In this document: positions 21,381 to 31,572 of the stretch, piece after piece
Layout of the letters: each line of letters starts with the position of its first letter
Numbering within the stretch: the stretch's first letter is position 1
Origin: Jaapia argillacea MUCL 33604
Taxonomy: Eukaryota; Basidiomycota; Agaricomycetes; Jaapiales; Jaapiaceae
DNA: 64,000 nt
NCBI GenBank assembly: GCA_000697665.1
Contig: KL197758.1
Span: forward strand, 58,580 to 122,579
Reading direction: 5' to 3'
Translations under genes and position numbers: made by a program
Notes under the pieces: generated by a model
Databases searched by the model: none
The model's input: the letters and a program-made list of their open reading frames with translations, nothing else
What the model was told of the DNA's origin: nothing

Positions 21381-22679
21381 TTATATATGTGGCAGGTATT
21401 GCGTCCAATAAACAGTCTGGTATGCCTGAGCAGGTAGTGCCCTCAAAGACGAAAACGATATCCCAAGCAGCATAAGTCGAGCCAAAGTGTATCCAGTACA
21501 TACAATCATCATGATGACCTCCAAAAGCCAATCGGGTTCAACATACATCATAGCCGCAGTCATCAACAATGGAGCAACGGTCGTGACAATGCAAGATATT
21601 CGCCACAAGGTCTGCTCCAAGTAAGTAGGAAATTGGTAGGAAAAGGCGATGCAGTGAAAGGCTCCAAAGACGGTGGCGATGAATACGATCCTGTATGCCA
21701 GGGCATGTTTTTCGGTCTCCCTCAACGTTCCGGCATAGAAGGCAGGTACCTTCTTCGCTCCGCTATGAATGTCATCACCGACTCCCATCCTGAAGAACGG
21801 CCGAAATAACAGGAACGTCGCCCCGCTACCCCCTGGTCCACGTCCCACAGCGGGACTGGTGAGGTCCCACTTCACTTCCTCCTCTGCTCGAGCCGCCGGC
21901 GTGGTAGGCAGCTTCCTTTGCACTGGAATTGGGAAGCGGACGTTTAAGGGTTTGGCCCACCAGAATATGTAGGTGGCGATGCTGAGCCACGTAAACGCAA
22001 AGGTCATAAGTTCGAGCTCGGCGGGGCGCGGCCCATGGAATACGCGAACGGAGCATTGGACCATGAACCAAACTGTCTGCATGACAACGACGCCTTTGGA
22101 GAACGCATCACTCTTGCTACGGTCTTGGATCTCCTTTTGGGTGATCGTGGGGAAATCGATCTGACCGTCGCGGAAGAGGTCCTCGAGTGACGTGGGTGAT
22201 AGCGTGTGGACGGGGCGTTGACCATCGTATAGCATAAACCCGCCCATCAGAGCGAAAAATCCGTGAGTTCTCGTCCAGCCGTGATCTATGAAATTCATTT
22301 GGATCAGATTTTGCAACCTCAAGATGAGGATGGGCTTACCCTTGTATTTCCGTGCTAATCGTCCTGCAACGAACCATTGACGCATAGCCCATACTAGCAA
22401 CAACTCCGGGGCGATCAATGCCAGGATCATATGTCCCACTTTCGTTAAGAAGATCCACAAGTCACTCGCGTCGGGGCTGGGTATATTTGGGTGGATGGAG
22501 ACCCAGGTACACGCAACTATAGTGGCGACACAACTGTAGATGATACTTGAAAGTGTTCTACAGTGTGACAGGGTATCGCAGGTGGGGGTCGTAGATTCGG
22601 CGAGGATGGTGGGTATCGGGGATGCTCGGGCTGAATTCCATTGCTGAGCAAGTTGAAGGGTGAGGAGAGCCAACGACAT
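21381..22679 (-). CDS. Uncharacterised multi-pass membrane protein, paralogue B
   Basis: Two exons, 22679-22340 and 22285-21381, give 414 aa, the same length as paralogue A. The 54-bp intron sits at the homologous point just before DHGWTRTHGFFALMGGF and happens to remain open. A signal peptide is followed by a paired-cysteine stretch (CDTLSHCRTL), VACTWVSIHPNIPSPDA, LIALIAPELLLVWAM, LSIATYIFWWAKPLNVRFP and C-terminal helices around LARLMLLGISFSSLRAL. It diverges from A mainly in the loop after the FPIP segment, which is glycine- and proline-rich here. A, B and the broken copy C form a local paralogue cluster. Confidence 0.85.
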   Translation of the reverse strand: MSLALLTLQLAQQWNSARASPIPTILAESTTPTCDTLSHCRTLSSIIYSCVATIVACTWVSIHPNIPSPDASDLWIFLTKVGHMILALIAPELLLVWAMRQWFVAGRLARKYKGKPILILRLQNLIQMNFIDHGWTRTHGFFALMGGFMLYDGQRPVHTLSPTSLEDLFRDGQIDFPTITQKEIQDRSKSDAFSKGVVVMQTVWFMVQCSVRVFHGPRPAELELMTFAFTWLSIATYIFWWAKPLNVRFPIPVQRKLPTTPAARAEEEVKWDLTSPAVGRGPGGSGATFLLFRPFFRMGVGDDIHSGAKKVPAFYAGTLRETEKHALAYRIVFIATVFGAFHCIAFSYQFPTYLEQTLWRISCIVTTVAPLLMTAAMMYVEPDWLLEVIMMIVCTGYTLARLMLLGISFSSLRALPAQAYQTVYWTQYLPHI

Positions 22680-23169
22680 GGGAGAACAACCGAGAGGTGA
22701 AAGGCCTGCGAGCTCGATCTCGTCTTCAGAAGTACGGCCTGCGGAACTGCTCCAAGGGGTGGGGCTGGGAAGAGCCTATCCTTGAACCCTAAAGGTTCGG
22801 CACATTCGACACTCCGAGAAAGGGAGAGCGAGCAGGGATGTTATGGACAAGGAGTCCTAGGAAGCTGATCACCCGAGGGGATGGCTTGACTTCTGTGAGC
22901 AAAGAATATGCAGTTGGGCCAGCTGCACCGCCATTTTCGTCCCGTTTCTCCACGAGGCTTGCATCGTGTTCAACGGCGACAAGTCGACGACAACCCGCAA
23001 GGCACCAGAACTCGGGCACGTTTGGAATCGAACTATTAGCGCTCGAGCATGGGTGTAGGTGGGAGGCAAGATTGAGGGTGAAGCTGTTCCTGAGCCTGTG
23101 ATGTGGCGCGAACAAAAAGTGAAAATCCTGCGCGCAAAGACAAAAAGATAAAAGAATCGGGCTTGACTG

Positions 23170-23241
23170 GGAGTTGAACCCAGGACCTCTTACCTGAGGG
23201 CCGGGGTTGAGCGCCTGCTTGTACCAATGCTGGATTTCCTC
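23170..23241 (-). other. tRNA-derived SINE-like head or tRNA pseudogene
   Basis: On the minus strand an A-box-like TGGTACAAGCAGG is followed about 50 nt later by a perfect B box GGTTCAACTCC in a T arm CTGGG/CCCAG. The acceptor strands do not pair, so it is not an intact tRNA. Its place among other repeats suits a SINE head. Confidence 0.35.
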
Positions 23242-23399
23242 AGAGGTCACTCTTACATTCGGGGCAAAGTCTGAGGAGGAACTTGGCCACGCAGACATGA
23301 CCTTGACCGTTTTTGTCGGTGGTATCACGACAAGGGCGACCGCTGTTGTCAGGATTCAACGACTGATTTTGTGCACCAGATTCCCCTAGGGAGGCCCAT

Positions 23400-23427
23400 A
23401 TTTCACTCCAACATGTTGGAGTGAAAT
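23400..23427. repeat. 28-bp perfect palindrome, family type copy
   Basis: ATTTCACTCCAACA and its exact reverse complement, centred on ACATGT. Variants recur at 25406-25433, 25619-25647, 25685-25712 and 25726-25753, several preceded by GAGGCC(C/T)ATATTTC. Confidence 0.85.
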
Positions 23428-24154
23428 CCGGGATTCTCTCGGGGCTCAGCGCCAACTGAGTATAGAACCACAACAATGCAATGGTCTAAACATCAAATTG
23501 AGGACCATGGCGCCATCACCCCATGATCTAACTAGGCGAGCTAGCAGCATGGCCTTTGACGGCGACACGATGCAACCATGACCTCGATTGTTTTGTCGGG
23601 GCATCATGACAAGGTCGACCGCCATCGCCAGGATTCGTCGTATTTTAATTGTATTTAATGTAGTCTAATCTGTGAGCCATCCGACTCCAGATCGTGACTG
23701 CCATCCTCGCGGTATTCGCACATATCCGCCGCATCCGGTCGCCCTGCAGCGGCACTGCGAAACTCATTCAGACGAGGACTTGTATACCTGAGGGGACAAC
23801 CGAGGAAATCCATCACTCTCGATTTCCTTGAAGCTCACTGTCCTCTCAGGTATGGTTTATAGCTCAGGCTATCCTCGCTCTCGATTGACGACCTTTCTCA
23901 CTGTCCTCACAGTGATCTGATTCGAGATTAGCTTTCGCTACCCTCCCACCCACCTCCAGGTTACACTAGTATATTCTCATGTATTTATTCTACCACTATC
24001 GGAAAAATATATATACAACGGAACGATTCAATTATTCAACAACCGATTCAACAAGTGGCTCCCGGTCTTCATGCGAATAGATTCCGCCACCATAGAATAG
24101 AGGAACCTTCCTTTCCTTGTCCTTCATCTCTCCCCCAAACGCCAGTCCAAGAAT

Positions 24155-24754
24155 TCACGCCACACACTCGCAATCCAAATCAAGGCCTGCATTACGCCCA
24201 CATTCTCCGATTTTTCTTCGGCTCTCGTCGGTGGTGAGGGTCTCGAGCCGTTCGGGGGAGAGGGTTTCAACGAGTTCACCGTTTTCGACGAGGGCAAAGC
24301 CACCCATCAAGAGGAAGAATCCATGGGTTCGCGTCCACCGATGATCTATTGAGGGAAGTTGGAGGTTGAGAATGTATTGAGGGGAAGGGAAGATAACGCT
24401 GGACCTACCACGGTATTTGTCTGCTAGTCGACCTGCTACAATCCACTGGCGGATAGCCCATGTGAGCAACAGCTCGGGGGCGATGAGCGCCATGACCATA
24501 TATTTCAGACGAAATAGGAATATTTTAAAAGAACCTGCTTCGAGGCCGGGGATGTTTGGGTGAACGGAAACCCAGGTGCATGCGGCGAGGGTGGCTACAC
24601 AGCTGTAGATGATGGATTCAAACGTGCGGCGTTGTGAAAGGTTGGTGCACGATGGTGACACTTCCACAGGGGGGGATATGGGGGCCGCTCGAGCGATTAC
24701 GAAGACGATAGACGAGAGGAGGGCAGCGAAGAACATGGAGGAGCTGCGGGGCAC
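24155..24754 (-). pseudogene. Broken copy C of the membrane-protein family
   Basis: Very close to the first half of paralogue A: signal peptide, CTWVSVHPNIPG, LIALIAPELLLTWAIRQWIVAGRLADKY, then HRWTRTHGFFLLMGGF. After the tract ETLSPERLETLTTD an internal deletion of roughly 300 bp joins it to sequence matching the later GVMKALVWI region of A, out of frame, and a stop soon follows. The two-exon structure and the TATA promoter are kept. It is inverted relative to A, so it arose by an inverted duplication that included 450 bp of upstream DNA. Confidence 0.8.
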
Positions 24755-25162
24755 AATGAATGAAAAGGTTAGAGCAGAAGGACGCGCCCGTACCGTGGTT
24801 GTCAGAAACGGCTTTTATACCCTGTTCAGCGCAGCCGTCCCTAGAAATCGAAAAAATTGGTTAGCTGATGAAATGCTCTGACGGGAACCTCGGCGGTACA
24901 GAATGACAGTTAGTCTCCCCACGTCATCGCGAGGGGACGGCAGCGTACGACATTTGATCAATCAGGGGGGCCTTTACATTGCCATCTTTGAAAGAAAACT
25001 TGCAAGCGCAAACTGCTCGGTTTCTGCAGGCGCCTGGGCGCTAGCCACTGAACGGCGCTTGTGAGGTTTGCGCCGATTCTTCGGTACAGGAGCAATAGAG
25101 CGGTAAACAGACGTGGGCTCCAAACATAACCCAAGTTTCGCGGAGGAGGCGAAAGGTCAACA
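24210..25162. repeat. Right arm of the large inverted duplication
   Basis: Reverse-complement match to about 16152-17110, covering upstream DNA, promoter, first exon and the start of the second exon of the membrane-protein gene. Confidence 0.75.
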
Positions 25163-25328
25163 CTAGTTACCGTTGCAGGGAGGCTTCTTGCTGTGCGCTA
25201 AACCTGTGGAGAGCTTGTTTGAACGAGAACTTGATCAGAAAGGGTGGGAAAATATGCATGCGAAGATTTCGACTGCACTCCCCACAGACCACCCGGATGC
25301 ATGCGATGTGAGATATGATGTTATGTAT

Positions 25329-25395
25329 GCGAGGTATGTTGGGCGAAACGCGAGGTATGTTGGGTGAAACTCAAGGTATGTTGGGCGAAACTCGA
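25329..25395. repeat. Tandem repeat, three 21-bp units
   Basis: Three consecutive copies of GAGGTATGTTGGGCGAAACGC with one or two changes each, next to the cluster of palindromes. Confidence 0.75.
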
Positions 25396-25405
25396 GGAGG
25401 CCTGT

Positions 25406-25753
25406 ATTTCACTTTTACATGTTGAAGTGGAATCAAGGGAGCTGCGAACCTTGCTTACCTCCAGTACTCCTCCTCTCGATCCAGGTTGTAATCTGGGTTG
25501 GTTACAATACGTCAGGCGAACTGCACAGGGTATCACTAGAGGGCCAACCGCCATCGCCAGGATTCAATGGACCATTAGACGATCGATTCAACATACCCGA
25601 TTTCCCAAGCGAGGCCCCAATTTCACTCCAACATGTTCGAGCGAAACACGAGGCATGTATGAGCGAATTCCAAGGGAGGCCTATATTTCATTTTTACATG
25701 TTGGAGCGAATTATTCCCAAGGAACTTTTCGCTCCAACATGTTAAAGTGAAAT
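25406..25753. repeat. Cluster of four degenerate 28-bp palindromes
   Basis: Copies at 25406-25433, 25619-25647, 25685-25712 and 25726-25753 share TTTC...ACATGTT...GAAA with the perfect copy at 23400-23427. Part of another (TTGGAGTGAAAT) is at 36590-36602. Confidence 0.75.
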
Positions 25754-25816
25754 CATCGGAGTTGCGAATCCAGAACGTCAGGCGAATTGCACTTTGCAAC
25801 ACATCCCAAACTGATA

Positions 25817-27596
25817 CTACTCAAAAAACTCCCCAATCTTAGACCACATCTGGCACCCTGCATCCCATCGACCAGTGTTCAAACGGCGAACCTCAGCTTC
25901 TCCAAATGAGCCCACGACCTCCCCAACAGATCTGAAGCCGTAGTCGACCCAGCGAAAAAGGCTTCCGGCAGTGTATTGAGTGTATGACAACCGCACCTCG
26001 CCCTCTGCAACTGGGATATTTGAATGTCGGACGATGGCTGAAGGAATGAAGATAGTTGACCCAGGTGGAAACTCAACAATGAGTTTCAAATCCCACAGTA
26101 CAAGGTGGCCGCCTCGCTTGGGGTTAAAGGAACCGAGGGCCGTGACTATGCACCAACCCCAAGGCAGGTTCTTCGGGTCTGTATGGACAAAAGTCCGGAC
26201 ATTGGGGCCGAAGTTGAACGTACATGCAGCAAAGGGTGAATTGGCAAGGTACGGGCGAAGGGATGGCTTCCATTGGAGAAGTGATTCCAGGGTGGTTTGG
26301 TAGTATTGATAAAGTCGAGGGGCGTAGAGCTTGAAGGCACCTAAGGCGTCGAGTCAAGCCTTTGGCAAAGAAGTAGAAGGGCGCGACTTACTGGTAGTGA
26401 ACCCAACCAAACGCCGTAGAGACGGCTCACGAAGCAGCTCTGCAATCGCGATTTGGTTTTTGGGATCAACCTGCAGCGTTTGAGGCTCCTACAAATGGCA
26501 TTTAGAACGCCGTTTTTGAGAGGGAGGAGGAGGCGAACTGTTGAACCCGGTCCGCGAGAGATTCCAACGTTCGTCGCGGGAAAATGGCCGCGCCGATGTT
26601 TCATGCTGGCCATGGAGCAACGTTCGCGAGTTCGCTCCATGGCCTTGAACAGAGGGTTGGCCACCTGCTTGACGAATTGCTCATCACGAGGGCGTCCTGC
26701 AAGCATGGCGACAACGGTTGACCCGCGGTCCAAAACGGCATGCGGCTCTCTGAAACCAAATGCTGTTGAGATTCGAAATCGTAGACGGGCTGCCATCACT
26801 TACACGCCGTCCCAAGCGACCACCGAAAAACCCATCCTCTCCATTTCATCCAGCGAATACGCCCTTTCCGGATCCGTCGGCTTCACCCTCCCACCGTCCC
26901 ACCCAGTCGAGGCCACTGAAAGGTCACTGGTCTTGAGATCCGTGGATACTTTCTTCGTCTTCCCTCGGCGCCTGTATGCGACAACCTTCAGGTTGGTCCC
27001 TTCGATAGCTCGGGCAGCTATGCGTTTCTTGTCCCTTTTGTTTCGACTGCGCCTTTTCTCTGGAGAGAGGTGCTCGTATCGGACAGGAGGGTGCGAAGGG
27101 TGGGTGGTAAGCTCGCCGTTGTTCTGTGCAAGGCTTGGTGGAAGGATGTCGGCTTCGGCAGGTTTGGGCTCAACGGGTGAGCTGGGAGTCGGGCGGTCTC
27201 CATGAGCCGGTTCGCAGAGGTCAGCGATGAGGTCCGCATGACAGGCGCGGTCAATCATAGTTTGGAAATCGATTTTGACTGGGATACCTATGGAGGCAAG
27301 AGTCCAAGGCGAGAACTCTTTACCCGATCGGAGCTGCAGATAAGATAAGCTAAGAATACAAACAAACGAAATGCCCAGCAACTGAGAGCACTTACAATGC
27401 GAGCCGACGAGGGGGGTGCTGGACCATCTGAAAAGTAGACAATAAGTTAGACGAGTAGGCGGGATAGGGCCAATCCCCGACTCGCCGAGAGCTTCCAAGC
27501 CTCCCCTTCCGTGGTCTCCAGGGTCGGGTCCACATCCAGCTAAGCAAGGAGCTCTGCGACGGCAGATGGTAGAAGACACTCACCAGCGTTGCCCAT
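25817..27596 (-). CDS. TET/JBP-like 2-oxoglutarate/Fe(II) dioxygenase
   Basis: The family oxidises methylated bases in DNA, or thymine in JBP. The C-terminal catalytic core is read from 26340 down to 25817. It has LYAPRLYQYYQTTLESLL, TFNFGPNV, the iron motif H-x-D in FVHTDPKN, WGWCIVTALGSF, the strand GGHLVLWDLKLIVEFPPGS, and the distal histidine and 2-oxoglutarate-binding arginine in IVRHSN...EVRLSYTQY, then LFRWVDYGFR. Upstream exons give HAVLDRGSTVVAMLAGRP and RHRRGHFPATNVGIS-like tracts. The N terminus (start 27596, MGNA) is a basic, low-complexity region with SPEKRRSRNKRDKKR. The exon chain across 26400-26560 is uncertain. Such genes are greatly expanded in mushrooms and are known to accompany KDZ transposons. 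No KDZ gene is visible here, but recombinase genes are near. Family assignment is from memory of motifs. Confidence 0.65.
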
Positions 27597-27862
27597 GTTC
27601 AAGCCTGCTCGGGGGATGTGGATTGAAGATGGGGAGGGCGACCTACTTATACTTTGCTACACGTGAGTTTGTTGATTGTGGACACGTTGATTGTGTACGC
27701 GTGGATTGTGGACGCGACGCATTTCTTACGTATAGCCCGCCCCCTAACCCTAAAGTCCCACCAATCTGAATACTCGCCAAACGCTGGGAGTTTATCATCC
27801 TTCTTTATCGAGGTACATCGAACCGGCCAAACTAGCGCTGCACGGGAGGGGTGGAGGAGACC

Positions 27863-28206
27863 TCACGCCTTCCTTGCCTTCTTGCGCTCACAACTGCTCG
27901 TCGCATCCTCTCTGGCTCTCTTATTCTCCCCTTTAACCACCTCCTTGTCTGCCGTAGCCTCCTCTTGCTCATCCACATCCTGCAATTCGTCTCATAACTG
28001 TGCACGGAATAGATAAAAATACGTACCATTTTCTTCCTAGGCGAAATGAGCAGCACGTCAGCTATGGTTTCATCCGATCGCCAAACCACCCCTTTGCTTT
28101 CCTCGTTTTGGATTTTGCCAAGCAGATGGTCGTGGCGTGACGCTGCATGTTTCGGTCGTCTCACCAGAGCAAGGATATCTGCCATCACAGGCTGCGGCTT
28201 GGGCAT
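27863..28206 (-). CDS. Small uncharacterised basic protein
   Basis: Two exons separated by a short intron (GTACGT...TTGCAG) near 27977-28024. The protein begins MPKPQPVMADILALVRRPKHAAS, continues to SPRKKM, then DVDEQEEATADKEVV, and ends in a lysine- and arginine-rich tail ERKKARKA, about 100 aa. No family recognised; the tail looks like a nuclear targeting signal. It is divergent from the gene at 28318, with only 111 bp between the two starts, so the two probably share a promoter. Confidence 0.5.
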
Positions 28207-28317
28207 AACGTCGCAGTAGACAAGAGTGTATCACGGACTGAAACAAGAATCCCACGCGTCTTGAACCCCTGCTGCTGCTTGGACGGCAACAAACTGAAAC
28301 GCTCGCTCTGAAAAACC

Positions 28318-29699
28318 ATGTCGCATCCCTCGACGGACGGACACTTGGACAATGCTCTCCTGGCTTTGACGTTTGCTAAGGATCTGCTTACCGAATTGTC
28401 TGTCGATACCCCGTTGCCCGCAGAGTCATCGGCCAAATACCTCCAAGTCAATGCTGTACTTGCAGAACTAGGTAATCTTCCGACACTTACCGTAGCTCCT
28501 TCCGAAAAGACCAAAAATACGGCAAGTAGTTTGCTTGGCGAGTTGGGGATCTTAACAACGCGCATACATTCACTTTTCAGCCCGAGGAACGTGCATCGCA
28601 AGCTGCAGAAGCGACTTCAAAACTCGCGCTGCGTTTAGCGTCGTCGTATGGGACTCGCCTTCCCCTGACGGACGATGAAGTCCGAGATATGCTTCGTGGC
28701 TCTCACTCTGGTCTCAAACAGAATAAACTCATCGACGCCTTTTCCCGCGCAATGAGGGGAGTCCCGTGGAATTCAGAAGTTTATTGGGTACTCCATCCAT
28801 CTCGTCACCATTTCGCCTCTCAACGTCCTCTGCTAGATCAACATCCTCACATCCTGGGTCTCGCTTGAACCAAAGAACTTTGCCAACTTTATCAAACAAT
28901 CCCTTCGCTGCGACTCTCAATCAAAGGTCACAAAGAGACTTGCCATACGAGAAAATGCAAGACCTAATATTTCCGCCACTGTCCCCAAATGGCTCGCTCT
29001 GATGTTTGCTCTAGCTTCTCGATATTTCCGCAAAGACTGCCGCCTCCAAGACCTACACCTTTACCGTCATAGACAAGATCAATGCCATCAAATACGCACA
29101 GGATTGGAATCAATCCACCAAGAGTCAAAAGATGAAGCATTTCCAGGCAGAGTTCAAGAAGCTCCACCCATCTGAATTCAATTCCCTGTCCGACGACGCT
29201 TCCGCAGCCAAGTTGCTCAAGATGCAAAGTCCATTCAAGAAATGGAAGGCCCGGCGATACCGAGAGATTGGAGCGAGAAACGCTCTCGCTCGTCTCTACT
29301 CTCAGGTCCGTTTGCCATCATCTCAGATTAACCATTGTTCATCGATCGGTACAGTTTGGTGCCTTTATTATTCTCGACCCCGCTTGGAGCGAAACTGATC
29401 TCAAAGACACTCGATTCTCTCGATTTCTCAAAGCAACAAATCTCGTCAGCACCATCCTTCCCCCCCTCGCACTACTCGACTTTCAACCGGCAATCTATCA
29501 ACTCCTTGGTGTTCTCTTATCGCGCCTCGCTGGAGAAAGTATTGCCACTCACGTGAGTGGATTTTTGGAGGACACGAAGGACGATTTATTCTCGTACGCC
29601 GCAAACGACACCGAACTCGAGGAGGAACAGGCGAGTGACCCGGAGGACTCCGAGGACTCCAGTGATGAGGAAGACGAGGATGACGAGGATGAGTTTTAG
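28318..29699 (+). CDS. Uncharacterised protein with acidic C-terminal tail
   Basis: Starts MSHPSTDGHLDNALLALTFA. The first intron appears to use a GC donor (ACG|GCAAGT...TTTCAG), after which the frame resumes PEERASQAAEATSKLALRL. Between 28760 and 29040 two frames stay open and the join is unclear. The last exons read KTYTFTVIDKINAIKYAQDW, KMKHFQAEFKKLHP and, after an intron, FGAFIILDPAWSETDL, ending with a strongly acidic tail (EDSEDSSDEEDEDDEDEF). No family recognised. Acidic tails of this type occur in chaperone-like and chromatin proteins, but this is only an analogy. Exon structure in the middle is the weak point. Confidence 0.5.
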
Positions 29700-29907
29700 G
29701 GCATGCAATTCAATAGTTAATTGAATCTTGTTGCTCCAATTATGGTGTCATTCTCACTTCCTTTCCCAACTCGTCGGAGAGTTTCGTCCATGCAGGACGT
29801 GCAATTCATACCACGGAAGACAAGTAAAATACAAATGATGAATAAAGTACATATACTGTGACAAACGGTGTACAAAAGAGACAGAGGCTACACATGAGAA
29901 ACTCGCC

Positions 29908-31360
29908 TCATTCACCATCAGCCTCCAGCTTCGGGGCCGGCACAAGACCTTCCACCCACTGCAGAATGATTTCTTCCTCCGTCATGTTCTGATCCACATG
30001 GATACACTGAGCCATGAACTCCTTTTCACGTAACTGGTTCCCCATCAACTTGTAATAGGCCATCGTGGCTGTATGCTTTTGGTAAAACGTCTGGAGAATC
30101 GCTTGCTTCAACAGACCAGCTTGGATAAAGAGATCGCGCTGCGATGCGGTCCCAAAGGGCCTCACGCTGCTCTTGGGTGTGAGACCAAGGAGAAGATTGA
30201 CGATGTAAGGGATGTCGTCTGGGGCAATGGACAATTGACCCTACGAAAACATTAAAAGAATGCGATAAGTCACGACGTTGGCCCACTCACAATTCGAATG
30301 GGCTTCGCAGCCTCAGATGTCGAAGCAGATGCTGAACCACCCACCTGGACAGAGGCATGTCATTCCTTGGAACAGGGAAAGCATGTACAACTCACGGATG
30401 CACTGGCAGGCTCAGGTTTCTTGGAATCGACTCTTATGTTCTCCCTCTCAGCACCGCCATCCTCCGCCTTGTCTTTGTCCTTCTCGCCTTTCGCATTCTC
30501 CGCCTTGTCTTTGTCCTTCTCGCCTTTCGCATTCTCTGCCTTCTCCTTTCCCTTCTCGCCTTTTGCATTCTCTGCCTTCTCCTTTCCCGTCTTCGCCTTG
30601 GGGGCTTCAGACTTGGCCCTGGTCTTCCGAGGCCATGAACGAATGACGGGGGGTTCAACCGAATGACGGGGAGGGTTCAAACGAATCAACGTACAGGGGC
30701 AGGTGTTTTCGTACGCAGCTTGGATTTCGTCCGGCTGGGCTACAAAAACCAGGGTTAAAAGACCTCCTTGAGGGGGGACAGCATAGATGTAGCCACGGAA
30801 ACTCACCGTCTTGGGAACAACTGGGTCTTCAGTTCGAGCCTTGACCCGCTTGGCAAGTGGCTAGACGTGTACAATAAAATGATCAGTTCAATGCAGAGAG
30901 GAAGTCAAAAGTACTTCGGAGGTCTCCTCGTCCTGTGCACCACCCGACGAACACAGGATGAAATAGACCCGGAACAAAGGTGAGGAACACGACGGTTATG
31001 TCCGCACAGGATCAATCACTCACGCTATTGACCTGCGAGAGCACAGCAAATTTTTTTAGTCCAGGATATCAACCGTATGTGAGTGGACTTACAGCAGTCA
31101 CATCTTCAACATCTTCATTTCCCTTCATTTCGTTCGCCTCCGTGTCTTTGACCTCACCTGCCGTTCCTTCTGCTTCTTCTGCCATTTTCTGAGGCAATAG
31201 ATGAGTCAACCTTCCACAGGATTTGCTGGGTCCATACCATTTGTTCCATGAGTTCCGCCATTCGCACCCTCAGCTCCTCGCGGCCCATTGTCGGTGGAGC
31301 AACTGTCGGTGCACGGTCGGCTCTTGCACGCTTTCTGGCAGTAGAATCTTTGGACACCAT
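29908..31360 (-). CDS. Uncharacterised protein with lysine/glutamate repeats
   Basis: The likely start at 31360 (MVSKDSTARKRARADRAP) has a good context; another in-frame ATG lies at 31411. A helical segment (MGREELRVRMAELMEQMVW) could form a coiled coil. Several short exons follow. A charged repeat tract at about 30464-30600 has four 12-residue units close to KGEKDKDKAENA. The C terminus is a folded-looking region (APDDIPYIVNLLLGL, FQKAYYKLMGNQLREKEFM-like) ending at 29908. Exon joins between 30234 and 31150 are not secure. No family recognised. The protein is highly charged and probably nuclear. Confidence 0.45.
30464..30600 (-). repeat. In-frame 36-bp tandem repeat, four units
   Basis: Four consecutive units of 36 bp encode near-identical 12-residue blocks (KGEKDKDKAENA, then KGKEKAENA forms). 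Unit length is a multiple of three, so copy number can vary without frameshift. Confidence 0.75.
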
Positions 31361-31572
31361 GATCTTTTGGACTTGTTTGAAGTGAGATAATACGAGAGGG
31401 CAAGAGGCCACCTTTGGCGTTTATAGCTCGAGACGAGGGATTCGCAGTTTCAATCCCCGAACGGATGTGGAACCCTCGACACTCATCAGGAAATCCCCAC
31501 GACTCTGGTAAACAATTGCAAGGTCAACATAGTCCATTTGAATGCCCAGAATATATATTTTGTACCAGTAAG

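Larger units (their letters stand above)
22789..23700. repeat. Decayed repeat region
   Basis: The only long open frame (22789-23328, minus) is low-complexity and shows no family. Two degenerate relatives of one sequence (GACCTTGACCGTTTTTGTCGG and GACCTCGATTGTTTTGTCGG, near 23299 and 23580, followed by CATCGCCAGGATTC or close) recur again near 25535-25565, marking a dispersed element family. Confidence 0.5.

Noticed and set aside
23030-23045. GTTCGATTCC on the minus strand as a B box
   Set aside because: No T-stem pairing, no A box at the right distance and no acceptor stem.
22789-23328. 179-codon minus-strand frame as a gene
   Set aside because: Overlaps the tRNA-like/SINE-like sequence and repeat relics; low-complexity protein with no motif.
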